Below, piece by piece: positions 54,872 to 63,460 of a stretch of DNA of 64,000 nucleotides. Both the position numbers and the translations under genes were made by a program. Each line of letters begins with the position of its first letter. Position 1 is the stretch's first letter. The notes under the pieces are model-generated. The model was not told where the DNA came from and searched no databases. It worked only from the letters and a program-made list of their open reading frames with translations. The stretch comes from an uncultured Rhodobiaceae bacterium (GTDB taxonomy: Bacteria; Pseudomonadota; Alphaproteobacteria; Parvibaculales; Parvibaculaceae), in contig CAJXOU010000003.1 of NCBI GenBank assembly GCA_913057645.1, forward strand, positions 1 to 64,000, read 5' to 3'.

Positions 54872-55930
54872 ATGGCGAGCAAAACGACGAAGACACCCAA
54901 GTCCAAACCGGCAGCGTCGAAGTCCTCGAAGTCGAAGGCCAAAACGGTAAAGCCGGCGGCGAAGACGACGCGCGCAAAGGCAGCGACCGCCAAGACCAAG
55001 GCGACGAAGTCGGCTCCGAAGACCAAGGCCGCTGCGAAGCCGGCGGCGAAGAAGGCCAAGGCTCCGGCGAAGCCCGCAAAAACGAAGGCGGCGGCCGCAA
55101 AGCCTGCAGCCAAGGCGGCTCCGAAGCCGAAGGCCAAGGCCGCTCCGGCCAAACCCGCGGCAAAGAAGAAGGCGCCCGAAAAGAAGGTTGCGCCGAAACC
55201 TGCTTCGAAGACAGCCGGAACGAAGCCGAGCAACGCGGCCAGCAAGCTGATGGCCGCCGCGAAGAGCCGTGCCGAACAGGCGCGTACGACCACGGAAGCG
55301 AAAACCGCGAAGCAGCCTGCACCTGCAAAGGCAGCCAAGGCCGAAGCCCCGAAGGCGAAAAGCGAGCCGGCGAAGCCCGCCGCGCCGCGACCCAACTTCA
55401 AGGCGAAGGAATTCGTGGTGTACCCGGCTCACGGCGTCGGCCAGATCCTGGAGATCGAGGAACAGGAAGTGGCGGGCCACAGGCTCGAGCTTTTCGTCAT
55501 CAACTTCGACAAGGAGAAGATGACACTGCGTGTTCCCACCAACAAGGCAGGTGCGGTCGGCATGCGAAAACTGTCCGATTCCAATGTCGTGGATTCCGCC
55601 CTGGAAACGCTGCGGGGTCGCGCGCGCATCAAGCGCACCATGTGGAGCCGCCGTGCGCAGGAATATGAAGCCAAGATAAATTCCGGCGATCTCATCTCGA
55701 TCGCCGAAGTTGTCCGCGATCTCTATCGCTCGGAGCGCCAGCCGGAACAGTCCTATTCCGAACGCCAGCTCTACGAGGCTGCCCTGGATCGCATGGCTCG
55801 CGAAGTCGCCGCCGTCGAACGGATCGGCGAGGATGCGGCGATAGAGCGGGTCGAACAGGCGCTGCAGGATACCGGCAAGCGCGGAGAGAAGACCCCGAAG
55901 TCCGACGACGAGGCCAGCGAAGCAGCCTGA
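54872..55930 (+). CDS. CarD/CdnL family transcriptional regulator with long histone H1-like N-terminal tail
   Basis: C-terminal CarD domain KAKEFVVYPAHGVGQILEIEEQEVAGHRLELFVINFDKEKMTLRVPTNKAGAVGMRKLS; about 175 N-terminal residues almost entirely K/A/P/T/S. Confidence 0.92.
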   Translation: MASKTTKTPKSKPAASKSSKSKAKTVKPAAKTTRAKAATAKTKATKSAPKTKAAAKPAAKKAKAPAKPAKTKAAAAKPAAKAAPKPKAKAAPAKPAAKKKAPEKKVAPKPASKTAGTKPSNAASKLMAAAKSRAEQARTTTEAKTAKQPAPAKAAKAEAPKAKSEPAKPAAPRPNFKAKEFVVYPAHGVGQILEIEEQEVAGHRLELFVINFDKEKMTLRVPTNKAGAVGMRKLSDSNVVDSALETLRGRARIKRTMWSRRAQEYEAKINSGDLISIAEVVRDLYRSERQPEQSYSERQLYEAALDRMAREVAAVERIGEDAAIERVEQALQDTGKRGEKTPKSDDEASEAA

Positions 55931-55956
55931 TTGCCTTGACGGAACGTCATCAACGG

Positions 55957-55984
55957 AAGCCCGGCTCTCGAGCCGGGCTTTTTT
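55957..55984 (+). terminator. intrinsic terminator of carD-like gene
   Basis: aaGCCCGGCTctcgAGCCGGGCttttttg. Confidence 0.92.
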
Positions 55985-56119
55985 GTTTCGAAACGGCACC
56001 GGCGACAGAACGGAACGTTTTTTCCCGCTCCGAGTTGAAATCAGAGGGAGACGAAGCGAACGCGATCTCGCGCCAGATGCGGAAAATCAGGCGCTTTCTC
56101 GAACAAGCGGGGTGAACAG

Positions 56120-57013
56120 ATGGCTTATATGGACACTCCAGAAACACAGCGGGCAAACCGCCGTTTCATGAAACAGGCGATGACGGTTCCCCTGCTCGAC
56201 GAGGACAGGGAATTCGAGCTCGCTCGCCGCTGGAAGGAAAACCGTGACGAGCAGGCCCTGCATGAGCTGACACAGGCCTACATGCGTCTCGTCATTTCTC
56301 TTGCGACCCGCTTCCGCAACTACGGCCTGCCCTATGGCGACCTCATGCAGGAAGGCAATGTCGGCCTCATGCAGGCGGCCGCCCGCTTCGAACCGGAACG
56401 GGGCGTCCGCTTCTCGACCTATGCAAGCTGGTGGATTCGCGCCGCGATACAGGACTACATCCTGCGCAACTGGTCGATTGTACGTACCGGCACCACCGCC
56501 GCGCACAAGTCGCTCTTCTTCAACCTTCGCAGACTGCGGGCGCTGATCGCGAACGGCACCCGGCAGAATCTGACCGAGGAAGATCGCATCTTCATCGCGA
56601 AACGGCTCGGTGTCGGAACCGTCGACGTGGCGGCAATCGACGCGCGTCTGATGGCCGGAGACCGCTCTCTCAACGCTCCCGTCGGCGACGCCTCCAACGA
56701 AAGCGCGGTGGAGTGGCAGGACCTCCTGACTTGCGAGCGCCCGCTTCCAGACGAAGAAGTGATGGAAACGCACGACAGCGCACAGAGATCACAGTGGATC
56801 GAGGATGCTCTTGAGAGCCTCAATGAGCGCGAATTGACGATCATTCGGGAGCGGCGGCTGCAGGACAATGCGGTGACCCTCGAAACGCTCGGGACTCGCC
56901 TCGGCATTTCGAAGGAACGCGTGAGGCAGATCGAACATGCCGCACTGCGGAAGCTGCGGGACGCATTGCTGGACAAGGTTCCCGACCCCGAAGAGGCGGG
57001 TCTCCTCGCCTGA
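56120..57013 (+). CDS. rpoH: RpoH-family (sigma-32) RNA polymerase sigma factor
   Basis: ALHELTQAYMRLVISLATRFRNYGLPYGDLMQEGNVGLMQAAARFEPERGVRFSTYASWWIRAAIQDYILRNWSIVRTGTTAAHKSLFFNLRR (RpoH box-like). Confidence 0.93.
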   Translation: MAYMDTPETQRANRRFMKQAMTVPLLDEDREFELARRWKENRDEQALHELTQAYMRLVISLATRFRNYGLPYGDLMQEGNVGLMQAAARFEPERGVRFSTYASWWIRAAIQDYILRNWSIVRTGTTAAHKSLFFNLRRLRALIANGTRQNLTEEDRIFIAKRLGVGTVDVAAIDARLMAGDRSLNAPVGDASNESAVEWQDLLTCERPLPDEEVMETHDSAQRSQWIEDALESLNERELTIIRERRLQDNAVTLETLGTRLGISKERVRQIEHAALRKLRDALLDKVPDPEEAGLLA

Positions 57014-57020
57014 AGAGCGC

Positions 57021-58493
57021 CTAGTCTGAAACGATCTTGAAACGCTCGCCGGCCGAAACGCGCTGGCCGGGTTCCAGCCCGTTCAGCACGCGAAACCGGT
57101 CCGCCTGAAACTCTGAGTGAACCATGCGTGATGCGAGCGTGCCGATATTGTCGCCAGCCCTTGCGGTGACGATCCGTATCCGCAAGGGTTTCACGGCGCG
57201 CGCTTCGGCTGCGGAAATCTTCCGGAAACTCAACACCATCTCGCGCATCGCCGAATCGTACTGCTGGCCCGCCTGCGGCAGCGTCCCCGTAAGGAAGCGG
57301 TATACGCGATCCTCCGAGAACTCGATGACGACAAGCCGTGCGTTGTAGTCGCCGATCTTCGTCGTGGCGGTCGCGGCTTTCATACCGTTCACGGTGAAAC
57401 GTTCAAGGCCGCCGAGCCGCACACCCTGTGCCCACTCATTCGCCAGGTACTGACCGATCTCCATGCCGGCGGCCTTCCTGCCCGCATCGAATTTTGCAAC
57501 GCTGCGTTGCGGGCCCTGGATCGCCACCGCAGACGGTGCATTCATCACCGTGAAGCCCGGAGGGGCTTCGAAGGAGAAACGGAGGACGGGGTGAATGAAC
57601 GTGCGGTCGCGGACGACGCCTTCGGAAGGATCGTCCCCATAGAGCATGCCGTCGATCGCCGAGAGATACGCGTCGCGGGAACGGGCCCGCCCGGACGGCG
57701 GCGCGCCCGTGTCCTGCGCGTGCCGTCTCGCTGCCGCAACCCGTTCAGGTGTTGCCGGATGGCTTGAAAGCCAGTTGTTCTGCGAAGCGTCATGCGCAGC
57801 ACCGGCCATCTTCGCCTCAAGCTGGTCCTGGGCGTTCATCGAGTGCAGGAAATCGGCTGCGGCATAGGGGTCGTATCCGGCATTTGCGAGATACCGGACG
57901 CCCAGCATGTCCGCTTCGTATTCCTGGTCTCGCGAATAGCTGGCGAGGAATCCCTGGCCGCCAAGCCCGACAACCTGGTTGACCGCGCTGCTGCCTACGA
58001 CCGCACCGAGAACCGCGCCCAGAACCGATGTTCCGAGGGCCGCCGTCTGCCGCTGTGCGGAGTGCCGCGCAGCAACATGGCCGATTTCGTGTCCGATGAC
58101 GCCTGCGAGTTCCGCCTCGTCGTTGACCAGGGCCATCAGCCCGCGCGTGACGTAGACATAGCCGCCGGGCAGCGCGAACGCGTTGACGACGGGGCTGTCG
58201 AGCACCGTGACGCGGTAGGGATTGCTCGGCTGGTTCGTCGCCCGGACGATGCGCGCCGTTACCCCGGCAACGTAGGCGCCGAGCTTCTCATCGTCATATG
58301 CGCCGCCATAGGCTTCGAGAATTTTCGGATGCGCTTCGGCGCCCGCCTTCGCCTCCTGTGCGGAAGACATCAGCGGTGCGATTTGCCTTTCGCCTGTCGC
58401 CGGATTGGTCGTGCAAGCGGCAAGCACCAGCCCTGCGGAGACAAGCGGCAAGGCAGAGGAGAAAAGCTTCTTCAACAACACGGAAACAGACAC
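57021..58493 (-). CDS. M48 family lipoprotein metalloprotease, GTG start
   Basis: Lipobox LVLAACTT; zinc motif GVIGHEIGHVAARHSAQRQ; EYEADMLGVRYLANAGYDP; C-terminal LysM-like NIGTLASRM...FRVLNGLEPGQRVSAGERFKIV. Confidence 0.92.
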   Translation of the reverse strand: MSVSVLLKKLFSSALPLVSAGLVLAACTTNPATGERQIAPLMSSAQEAKAGAEAHPKILEAYGGAYDDEKLGAYVAGVTARIVRATNQPSNPYRVTVLDSPVVNAFALPGGYVYVTRGLMALVNDEAELAGVIGHEIGHVAARHSAQRQTAALGTSVLGAVLGAVVGSSAVNQVVGLGGQGFLASYSRDQEYEADMLGVRYLANAGYDPYAAADFLHSMNAQDQLEAKMAGAAHDASQNNWLSSHPATPERVAAARRHAQDTGAPPSGRARSRDAYLSAIDGMLYGDDPSEGVVRDRTFIHPVLRFSFEAPPGFTVMNAPSAVAIQGPQRSVAKFDAGRKAAGMEIGQYLANEWAQGVRLGGLERFTVNGMKAATATTKIGDYNARLVVIEFSEDRVYRFLTGTLPQAGQQYDSAMREMVLSFRKISAAEARAVKPLRIRIVTARAGDNIGTLASRMVHSEFQADRFRVLNGLEPGQRVSAGERFKIVSD

Positions 58494-58542
58494 CAGGATC
58501 CTCGATTTCGTTCCGGTACGCCCGGCTATCCGCACGGCGGAA

Positions 58543-59442
58543 CTAGTTATTCCGTTCCAGCAACTCGATCTCCTCGGGATGGGTCGCGGAAATCTCCGGT
58601 CCATTGTACCGGTCCACCCAGCCGCGCACGCGAATCCTCTGCCCCGAAAGCACAGATGCCGCCTCGTCGTCCGTGGAAAGGAGAGACGACCACGGCTCAT
58701 GCTCCAGAAAGAGCCTAGCGTTCTTGTCGTTCACTGTCACCGTGAAGTCCTCCCGGTAGTCGTCGCCGAAGTTGAGATAGATGCGCCCACGCACCAGCGC
58801 TGCGGAAGAAATCTCTCCTTCAACGAGTTCGAACCGGCCGACACGTTCGCCAAGAAGCGCTTCGTTCGAAGCGTCGCGAATGTCGTAGAAGGGGTCCTGC
58901 CAGATTTCGAGACCGGCCCTTCGCGCGCTTCGCTCCGCTTCCAGAAGTTCCGAAGCACATGCCCTGTTGTCCGGGAATGTGTAGACGCGGGCGAGTCCGG
59001 CGCGAAGCATTTCCCGCTGCAGCCACAACGCTTCCTGTCCCTGCCCCGCAAAGACATGAGCGAGGATACGGCCATGCCTGTCGATGCGGGCCCCGCCATA
59101 TTTCAAGGTAATCGTCTTGCTGGCGAGGAAAGCGGCAAGAGCCTGCCGTGCCTCCTCCGCTTTCGGCCAGGGCTCGAAGCCCGCGCGGCCAAGGGGCAGC
59201 TTCGGGGCCTGAATGCCGGTCAGACGAACTTCCCGGCCATCGTCGAGCAGAAGCGTGTCCCCGTCGATCACATCTTCGACCTGCAGACCTTCCTCTCCGG
59301 TTTCGAGATCGCATTCCGCCGCGCGCCCTGTCGCAGGAGAGAGCATCGGCAGCAAGAGCACGGAGAACCATGCCGCAATCGCCAGGCATCGCGATGGCGG
59401 CCGGCGCCGAAGCGCGGCAGCAGCCGAAGACATGCCATTCAC
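58543..59442 (-). CDS. thermonuclease (SNase)-like secreted protein with non-canonical active-site residues
   Basis: Signal peptide; VEDVIDGDTLLLDDGREVRLTGIQAPKLPLGRAGFEPW...GARIDRHGRILAHVF; SNase OB-fold pattern. Confidence 0.85.
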   Translation of the reverse strand: MNGMSSAAAALRRRPPSRCLAIAAWFSVLLLPMLSPATGRAAECDLETGEEGLQVEDVIDGDTLLLDDGREVRLTGIQAPKLPLGRAGFEPWPKAEEARQALAAFLASKTITLKYGGARIDRHGRILAHVFAGQGQEALWLQREMLRAGLARVYTFPDNRACASELLEAERSARRAGLEIWQDPFYDIRDASNEALLGERVGRFELVEGEISSAALVRGRIYLNFGDDYREDFTVTVNDKNARLFLEHEPWSSLLSTDDEAASVLSGQRIRVRGWVDRYNGPEISATHPEEIELLERNN

Positions 59443-59456
59443 TGCATACGGATCGC

Positions 59457-60107
59457 TCAGGCCGTCCCCCCGGGTCGTGAAGCTTCGGTTCTCAAGGCGA
59501 TGATCGCCGCCTCGGTGCGATTGCGCACGCCGAGCGTTTGCAGGATCGCGTTGACGTGGAGCTTGACGGTCGCAATCGAAATTCCGAGAACCCGCGCAAT
59601 CTCCTGATTGGAACGGCCTTTCCCGATCTCGGCGAGCACTTCCTTCTGGCGGGGTGTCAGCTTCTGGTGACTTGCCGCAGCAAAGGACTGGGAGGACTCC
59701 GGCAGGCCGTCCGCCTGCGCCGTCAGCAATATGTCGGGCACATACCGTCCCCCCATTTCCACGAGCCTGAGGGCGCTCTCGACGAGGTTGATGCCGATAT
59801 TTTTCGGAATGAACCCCGCAGCCCCGAGATCCATGATGTCGCGAATGAAACCGGACGACACGCGATCGCTGAAGACAACCACCCTGGCTTCCGTCGCGGA
59901 GAGAAAGTCCTCAAGCACCGCGATATCGGCAGGCGCCGCCGGACTGCCAATATCGATCAGAATCAGGTCCGAAGCACTCGGGTCGGCCCCGTTGCCGGCG
60001 CGCGGAGGGCAGACAACACGCACACTCCCGGCGGGATAGAGCCGGTTCGCGATTGACGACAGCCCCTCGCAAAAGATCGGCTGTTCGCCGGTCACGAGTA
60101 CACGCAT
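59457..60107 (-). CDS. LuxR/NarL-type response regulator
   Basis: Receiver-like N-terminus LILIDIGSPAAPADIAVLEDFL...GAAGFIPKN; HTH KLTPRQKEVLAEIGKGRSNQEIARVLGISIATVKLHVNAILQTLGVRNRTEA. Confidence 0.92.
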   Translation of the reverse strand: MRVLVTGEQPIFCEGLSSIANRLYPAGSVRVVCPPRAGNGADPSASDLILIDIGSPAAPADIAVLEDFLSATEARVVVFSDRVSSGFIRDIMDLGAAGFIPKNIGINLVESALRLVEMGGRYVPDILLTAQADGLPESSQSFAAASHQKLTPRQKEVLAEIGKGRSNQEIARVLGISIATVKLHVNAILQTLGVRNRTEAAIIALRTEASRPGGTA

Positions 60108-60369
60108 TTACCCCTCCCCCGCATGGACATCGCGCCGCCGGCCCCTGCAGAACCAGAGCTCCCGCGATCCGGACAGGCCCGGCTTCGGTGGATAGAATCG
60201 ATATCAACCTTTGAGCGTACAGCTAAATATTTAGGGCCATTTGCGCGCCGGGGCAAAGGCCGCCCGGGGGAACGCTGCTCTCCGGAGATTGCAGGCACGC
60301 GGCGGCTGACGTAGGTTTCGCGGCGCGGCGCGCTTTCCGGCGGGCTGCGCCATTGCCATTGCGTCTTGT

Positions 60370-60446
60370 GACCCCGTAGCTCAGCAGGATAGAGCATCAG
60401 ATTCCTAATCTGAGGGTCGCGCGTTCGAATCGCGCCGGGGTCACCA
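60370..60446 (+). tRNA. tRNA-Arg (anticodon CCT), CCA encoded
   Basis: GACCCCG...CGGGGTC acceptor stem, CAGA-TTCCTAA-TCTG anticodon arm, GCGCG-TTCGAAT-CGCGC T arm, terminal ACCA. Confidence 0.96.
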
Positions 60447-60611
60447 CTCACATGTTCGATGCGGCCGAAGTCCTCCTCGCGCGCACGGAGCGGGCGCCCC
60501 GGCTTGTCGCGCCCAAGCCGGAGCGAGACGCACTCACCAACCGGATGTCGCAAATGGCGCAAGGGTTGCTCCACTGGTATAACTTTGTTGGTACCTGCTA
60601 AACCCAAAATA

Positions 60612-60625
60612 CAAAGATATCTTTG
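60612..60625. promoter_or_regulatory. 14-bp perfect palindrome CAAAGATATCTTTG, candidate operator upstream of the XRE/S24 repressor
   Basis: caaagatatctttg in locally AT-rich DNA, 146 bp upstream of GTG start at 60771. Confidence 0.45.
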
Positions 60626-60770
60626 CATATGTCAACAAGAAATCTTGGCGCCGGGGCATAGCCACCGTGACCGCCCCGTTGCACAGGAAAACCCGCCGGA
60701 ATGTGCCGGAAATCCCTCGATCTGAGGATCGGTCCGTACCGGGACGGTATCCCGACGCGGGTGATTTCTC

Positions 60771-61493
60771 GTGACGGTCGCGGCGCGCCTGGTCCAGATA
60801 CGCCGATTTCTTGGTCTTTCGCAGAAGGACATGGGCAAGCGAGTCGGCGTCTCGGGAACGACCTGGCAGAACTACGAGCTCGAAAACGCATCGCCAAATG
60901 CGCATGTGCTCGCGCATCTGTCGGGCGAAGGCTTCGACATGAACTGGGTGCTGACCGGCCAGGGCGACATGAGGGGCGGCACGCCGAAGCTGGAAACGAA
61001 GGAGGCGGGCTTCTCCGAACTCGGACCCCGCGAACTGGCGCGCGACGAGATCGGCGGCGCGGGCCGGCATGTGCTGGTGCCGCGGCTGACGCTCCGGACG
61101 CTCGAGGGAGAGACGGGCGGGCGGCTGACCGTCGAGGAGCGGACCATGCTCGACACGATCTCGTTCCGCCGCGACTTCATCGAACGGGACCTGAAGACCG
61201 GAACGACGACCCTCGTCGCGGTCGAAATGCCGGACGACGCGATGCAGCCGACCTTCAATGCGGGCGACATCCTTCTCGCCGACACCTCGGACCCGCAACT
61301 GCGCGGCAGCGGTGTTTACGTCTTCGCGAGCGGCGGCGCGCTGATGGTGAAGCGGCTGCAGATGAAACTCGATGGCGGCCTGACCGTTTCAAGCGACAAT
61401 GCCGAGCGCTACCCGCCCGAAGAGATTGAGCGCGACGCCCTCGACAGGGTAAAGATCGTCGGCCGCGTGATCTGGCGCGGCGGACGCCTCTGA
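60771..61493 (+). CDS. XRE HTH + S24/LexA-like C-terminal domain regulator (catalytic Ser position is Ala), GTG start
   Basis: LVQIRRFLGLSQKDMGKRVGVSGTTWQNYELENASPNAHVLAHLS; VEMPDDAMQPTFNAGDILLADTS...GALMVKRLQMK. Confidence 0.87.
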   Translation: MTVAARLVQIRRFLGLSQKDMGKRVGVSGTTWQNYELENASPNAHVLAHLSGEGFDMNWVLTGQGDMRGGTPKLETKEAGFSELGPRELARDEIGGAGRHVLVPRLTLRTLEGETGGRLTVEERTMLDTISFRRDFIERDLKTGTTTLVAVEMPDDAMQPTFNAGDILLADTSDPQLRGSGVYVFASGGALMVKRLQMKLDGGLTVSSDNAERYPPEEIERDALDRVKIVGRVIWRGGRL

Positions 61494-61516
61494 CGAAACC
61501 GGAACCGCGCGCCACG

Positions 61517-62491
61517 ATGAAGAACCCGTCTCCCCTTGCCGCCGATGCGAAACGCATCCTCGTCATCAAGCATGGCGCCTTCGGCGACGTGATCCAGGCG
61601 GAAGGCGCATTGCACGACATCCGCGAGAACCACCCGGACGCCCATATCGCGGTGCTGACCATGCCCGCCTATCGCGCGCTGCTCGCACGCTGCCCGTATC
61701 TCGACGAGGTGATGGTGGACGAACGCGCGCCGCGCTGGCGCCTCGACAGGATGCTTGCGCTCAGGAAGCGGCTCCGCGACGCGAAGTTCGACATGGTCTA
61801 CGACCTGCAGAACTCGAAGCGCACCGCCTTCTACCATCGCTGGATGCTGAGCGACCGCCGCTGGTCCGGCACGGCGAAAGGATGCAGCCATCCGCACCGC
61901 GCCGAGGAGCCGAAGAAGATCCGGACACTCGACCGTCTCGCCGGGCAGCTCGAAGATGCGGGCCTCACGATACGGCACACGCGAAAGCCCGACGTCTCAT
62001 GGCTCGCGGACGATGTGACGGCGCTGCTCGAAAAGGCGCATGTGATGCGCTCCTATATCGTGCTGGTGCCGGGCTGCTCCGCGCGCCACCCGCAGAAGCG
62101 CTGGCCGCATTACGGCGCGCTCGCGGAGAAACTGATCGATGCGGGATACACCATCGTGATGGCGCCGGGCCCGGACGAGATGGAGCTTGCGCGCACGATC
62201 CCCGGCATCCGCCTGACCGACACGCATGGACTGCTCACCTGGTACGAGCTTGCGGGCGTCTTCAAGCGCGCGCTCTTCGTCGTCGGCAACGACACGGGGC
62301 CGAGCCACCTCGCCGCGCATATCGGCACGCAGGGCCTCGCCCTCTTCGGCAACTACTCGCCGGCCGAGCGCACCGGCATCATCCGCGAGAATTTCGGCGT
62401 GATCGAGGTGGAAGACCTCGCCGCCCTTCCCGTCGAGCGCGTGTTCGACGAAGTGACGCGGCGGATCGAGGCTCACTCGAATTCGGTGTAG
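61517..62491 (+). CDS. glycosyltransferase family 9 (ADP-heptose:LPS heptosyltransferase-like)
   Basis: RILVIKHGAFGDVIQAEGALHDIRENHPDAHIAVLTMPAYRALLARCPYLDEV...VVGNDTGPSHLAAHIGTQGLALFG. Confidence 0.93.
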   Translation: MKNPSPLAADAKRILVIKHGAFGDVIQAEGALHDIRENHPDAHIAVLTMPAYRALLARCPYLDEVMVDERAPRWRLDRMLALRKRLRDAKFDMVYDLQNSKRTAFYHRWMLSDRRWSGTAKGCSHPHRAEEPKKIRTLDRLAGQLEDAGLTIRHTRKPDVSWLADDVTALLEKAHVMRSYIVLVPGCSARHPQKRWPHYGALAEKLIDAGYTIVMAPGPDEMELARTIPGIRLTDTHGLLTWYELAGVFKRALFVVGNDTGPSHLAAHIGTQGLALFGNYSPAERTGIIRENFGVIEVEDLAALPVERVFDEVTRRIEAHSNSV

Positions 62492-62883
62492 GACTTTTCT
62501 TCGACGATGGCCGAACCGGTGAGGAGATTGATCTCCTTCTTGAGCGCGGCGCGCTTGTCGTTCTGCTTGTAGACGGAGCGCGCGAGCTCGACGAAGGCGG
62601 CGCCGAAATCCTTGTCCGCCTCGCACTGGCGGATGTCGTCCTCGATCACCCAGAGCGCTTCGTTGACGGATTTGAGCTCGCCTTCGAGGCGGCGCATCTC
62701 CGCGCTGTCCTCGAGGTTCGCGTTGCGCGCGTCTTCGAGTACGGCAAGTTCGTGACGGACATTGGCGAGCTTCGCCGCGTCCGACATCCGCTCCGACTTG
62801 ATGCGCAGGATGGTGATCTTGTCGATCAGTTCGCCTGGGCCGACCTCGATCATGACGGGCTTGGCGTCTTGCTTCTGTGACAT
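62473..62883 (-). CDS. DUF6165-like family protein
   Basis: VMIEVGPGELIDKITILRIKSERMSDAAKLANVRHELAVLEDARNANLEDSAEMRRLEGELKSVNEALWVIEDDIRQCE; convergent 19-bp overlap with GT9 gene. Confidence 0.75.
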   Translation of the reverse strand: MSQKQDAKPVMIEVGPGELIDKITILRIKSERMSDAAKLANVRHELAVLEDARNANLEDSAEMRRLEGELKSVNEALWVIEDDIRQCEADKDFGAAFVELARSVYKQNDKRAALKKEINLLTGSAIVEEKSYTEFE

Positions 62884-63032
62884 GGAGGCTCCGGCGTGGC
62901 GGTTCTGAACCCGCTCCCTATAGCGCAAAGGGAGCGCCCGTGTCATCTCGCGTGCAATTCGTTAACGCCGTTTGGAAGAAACGCTTGCGCGGGCGCGGCC
63001 GCCCTCCGAAAATCGCGCCCTGACCGAAGCCG

Positions 63033-63386
63033 ATGAATGCGAGGCCGATGTCCCTGATCTCCAGACTGCTGGACCATTTGCGCTCGAGCGACATGCCCGA
63101 GGAGCGCCATGCCGCGCGCGCCTCCGCGCCCGTGCTGATGGTCGAGATCGGCGGCTATGCGCACAAGGCGCGCGACTGGTCGGCGGGCGGCGCCTGCATC
63201 GAAGGCTTCGCGGAAGCGGTGGCGATCGGAAACATTCTGAGCGGACATCTCTACTGGGCGGGCGACAACCGCCGGCTCGGCTTCGCGGCCGAAGTGATGC
63301 GCCTCGATCCGGGCGGCGCGCTGGCGCTCAGATGGCTCGACCTGCCGCTCGCGATCCAGCAGGAAATGGAAGCGCAGATCGGCTGA
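63033..63386 (+). CDS. small PilZ-like domain protein
   Basis: PEERHAARASAPVLMVEIGGYAHKARDWSAGGACIEGFAEAVAIGNILSGHLYWAGDNRRLGFAAEVMRLDPGGALALRWLDL; PilZ-like RHxxR / D-x-SxGG pattern. Confidence 0.6.
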   Translation: MNARPMSLISRLLDHLRSSDMPEERHAARASAPVLMVEIGGYAHKARDWSAGGACIEGFAEAVAIGNILSGHLYWAGDNRRLGFAAEVMRLDPGGALALRWLDLPLAIQQEMEAQIG

Positions 63387-63460
63387 GCCCGCCGCTGCGT
63401 CAGTTGCGCGCGCTTTCCCAGGCGCTAGGCTCTCCCCAAACGAAACCGAGGGAGAGAGAC

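Noticed and set aside
54685-55401. 238-aa minus ORF, F/A-rich, apparently membrane-like
   Set aside because: Phe/Ala richness is the reverse complement of Lys/Ala/Pro codons in the CarD tail.
54845-55999. 384-aa minus ORF, R/G/L-rich repeats, antisense to carD tail
   Set aside because: Repetitiveness is the mirror image of the AAG/GCC-rich K/A tail; no independent evidence of coding.
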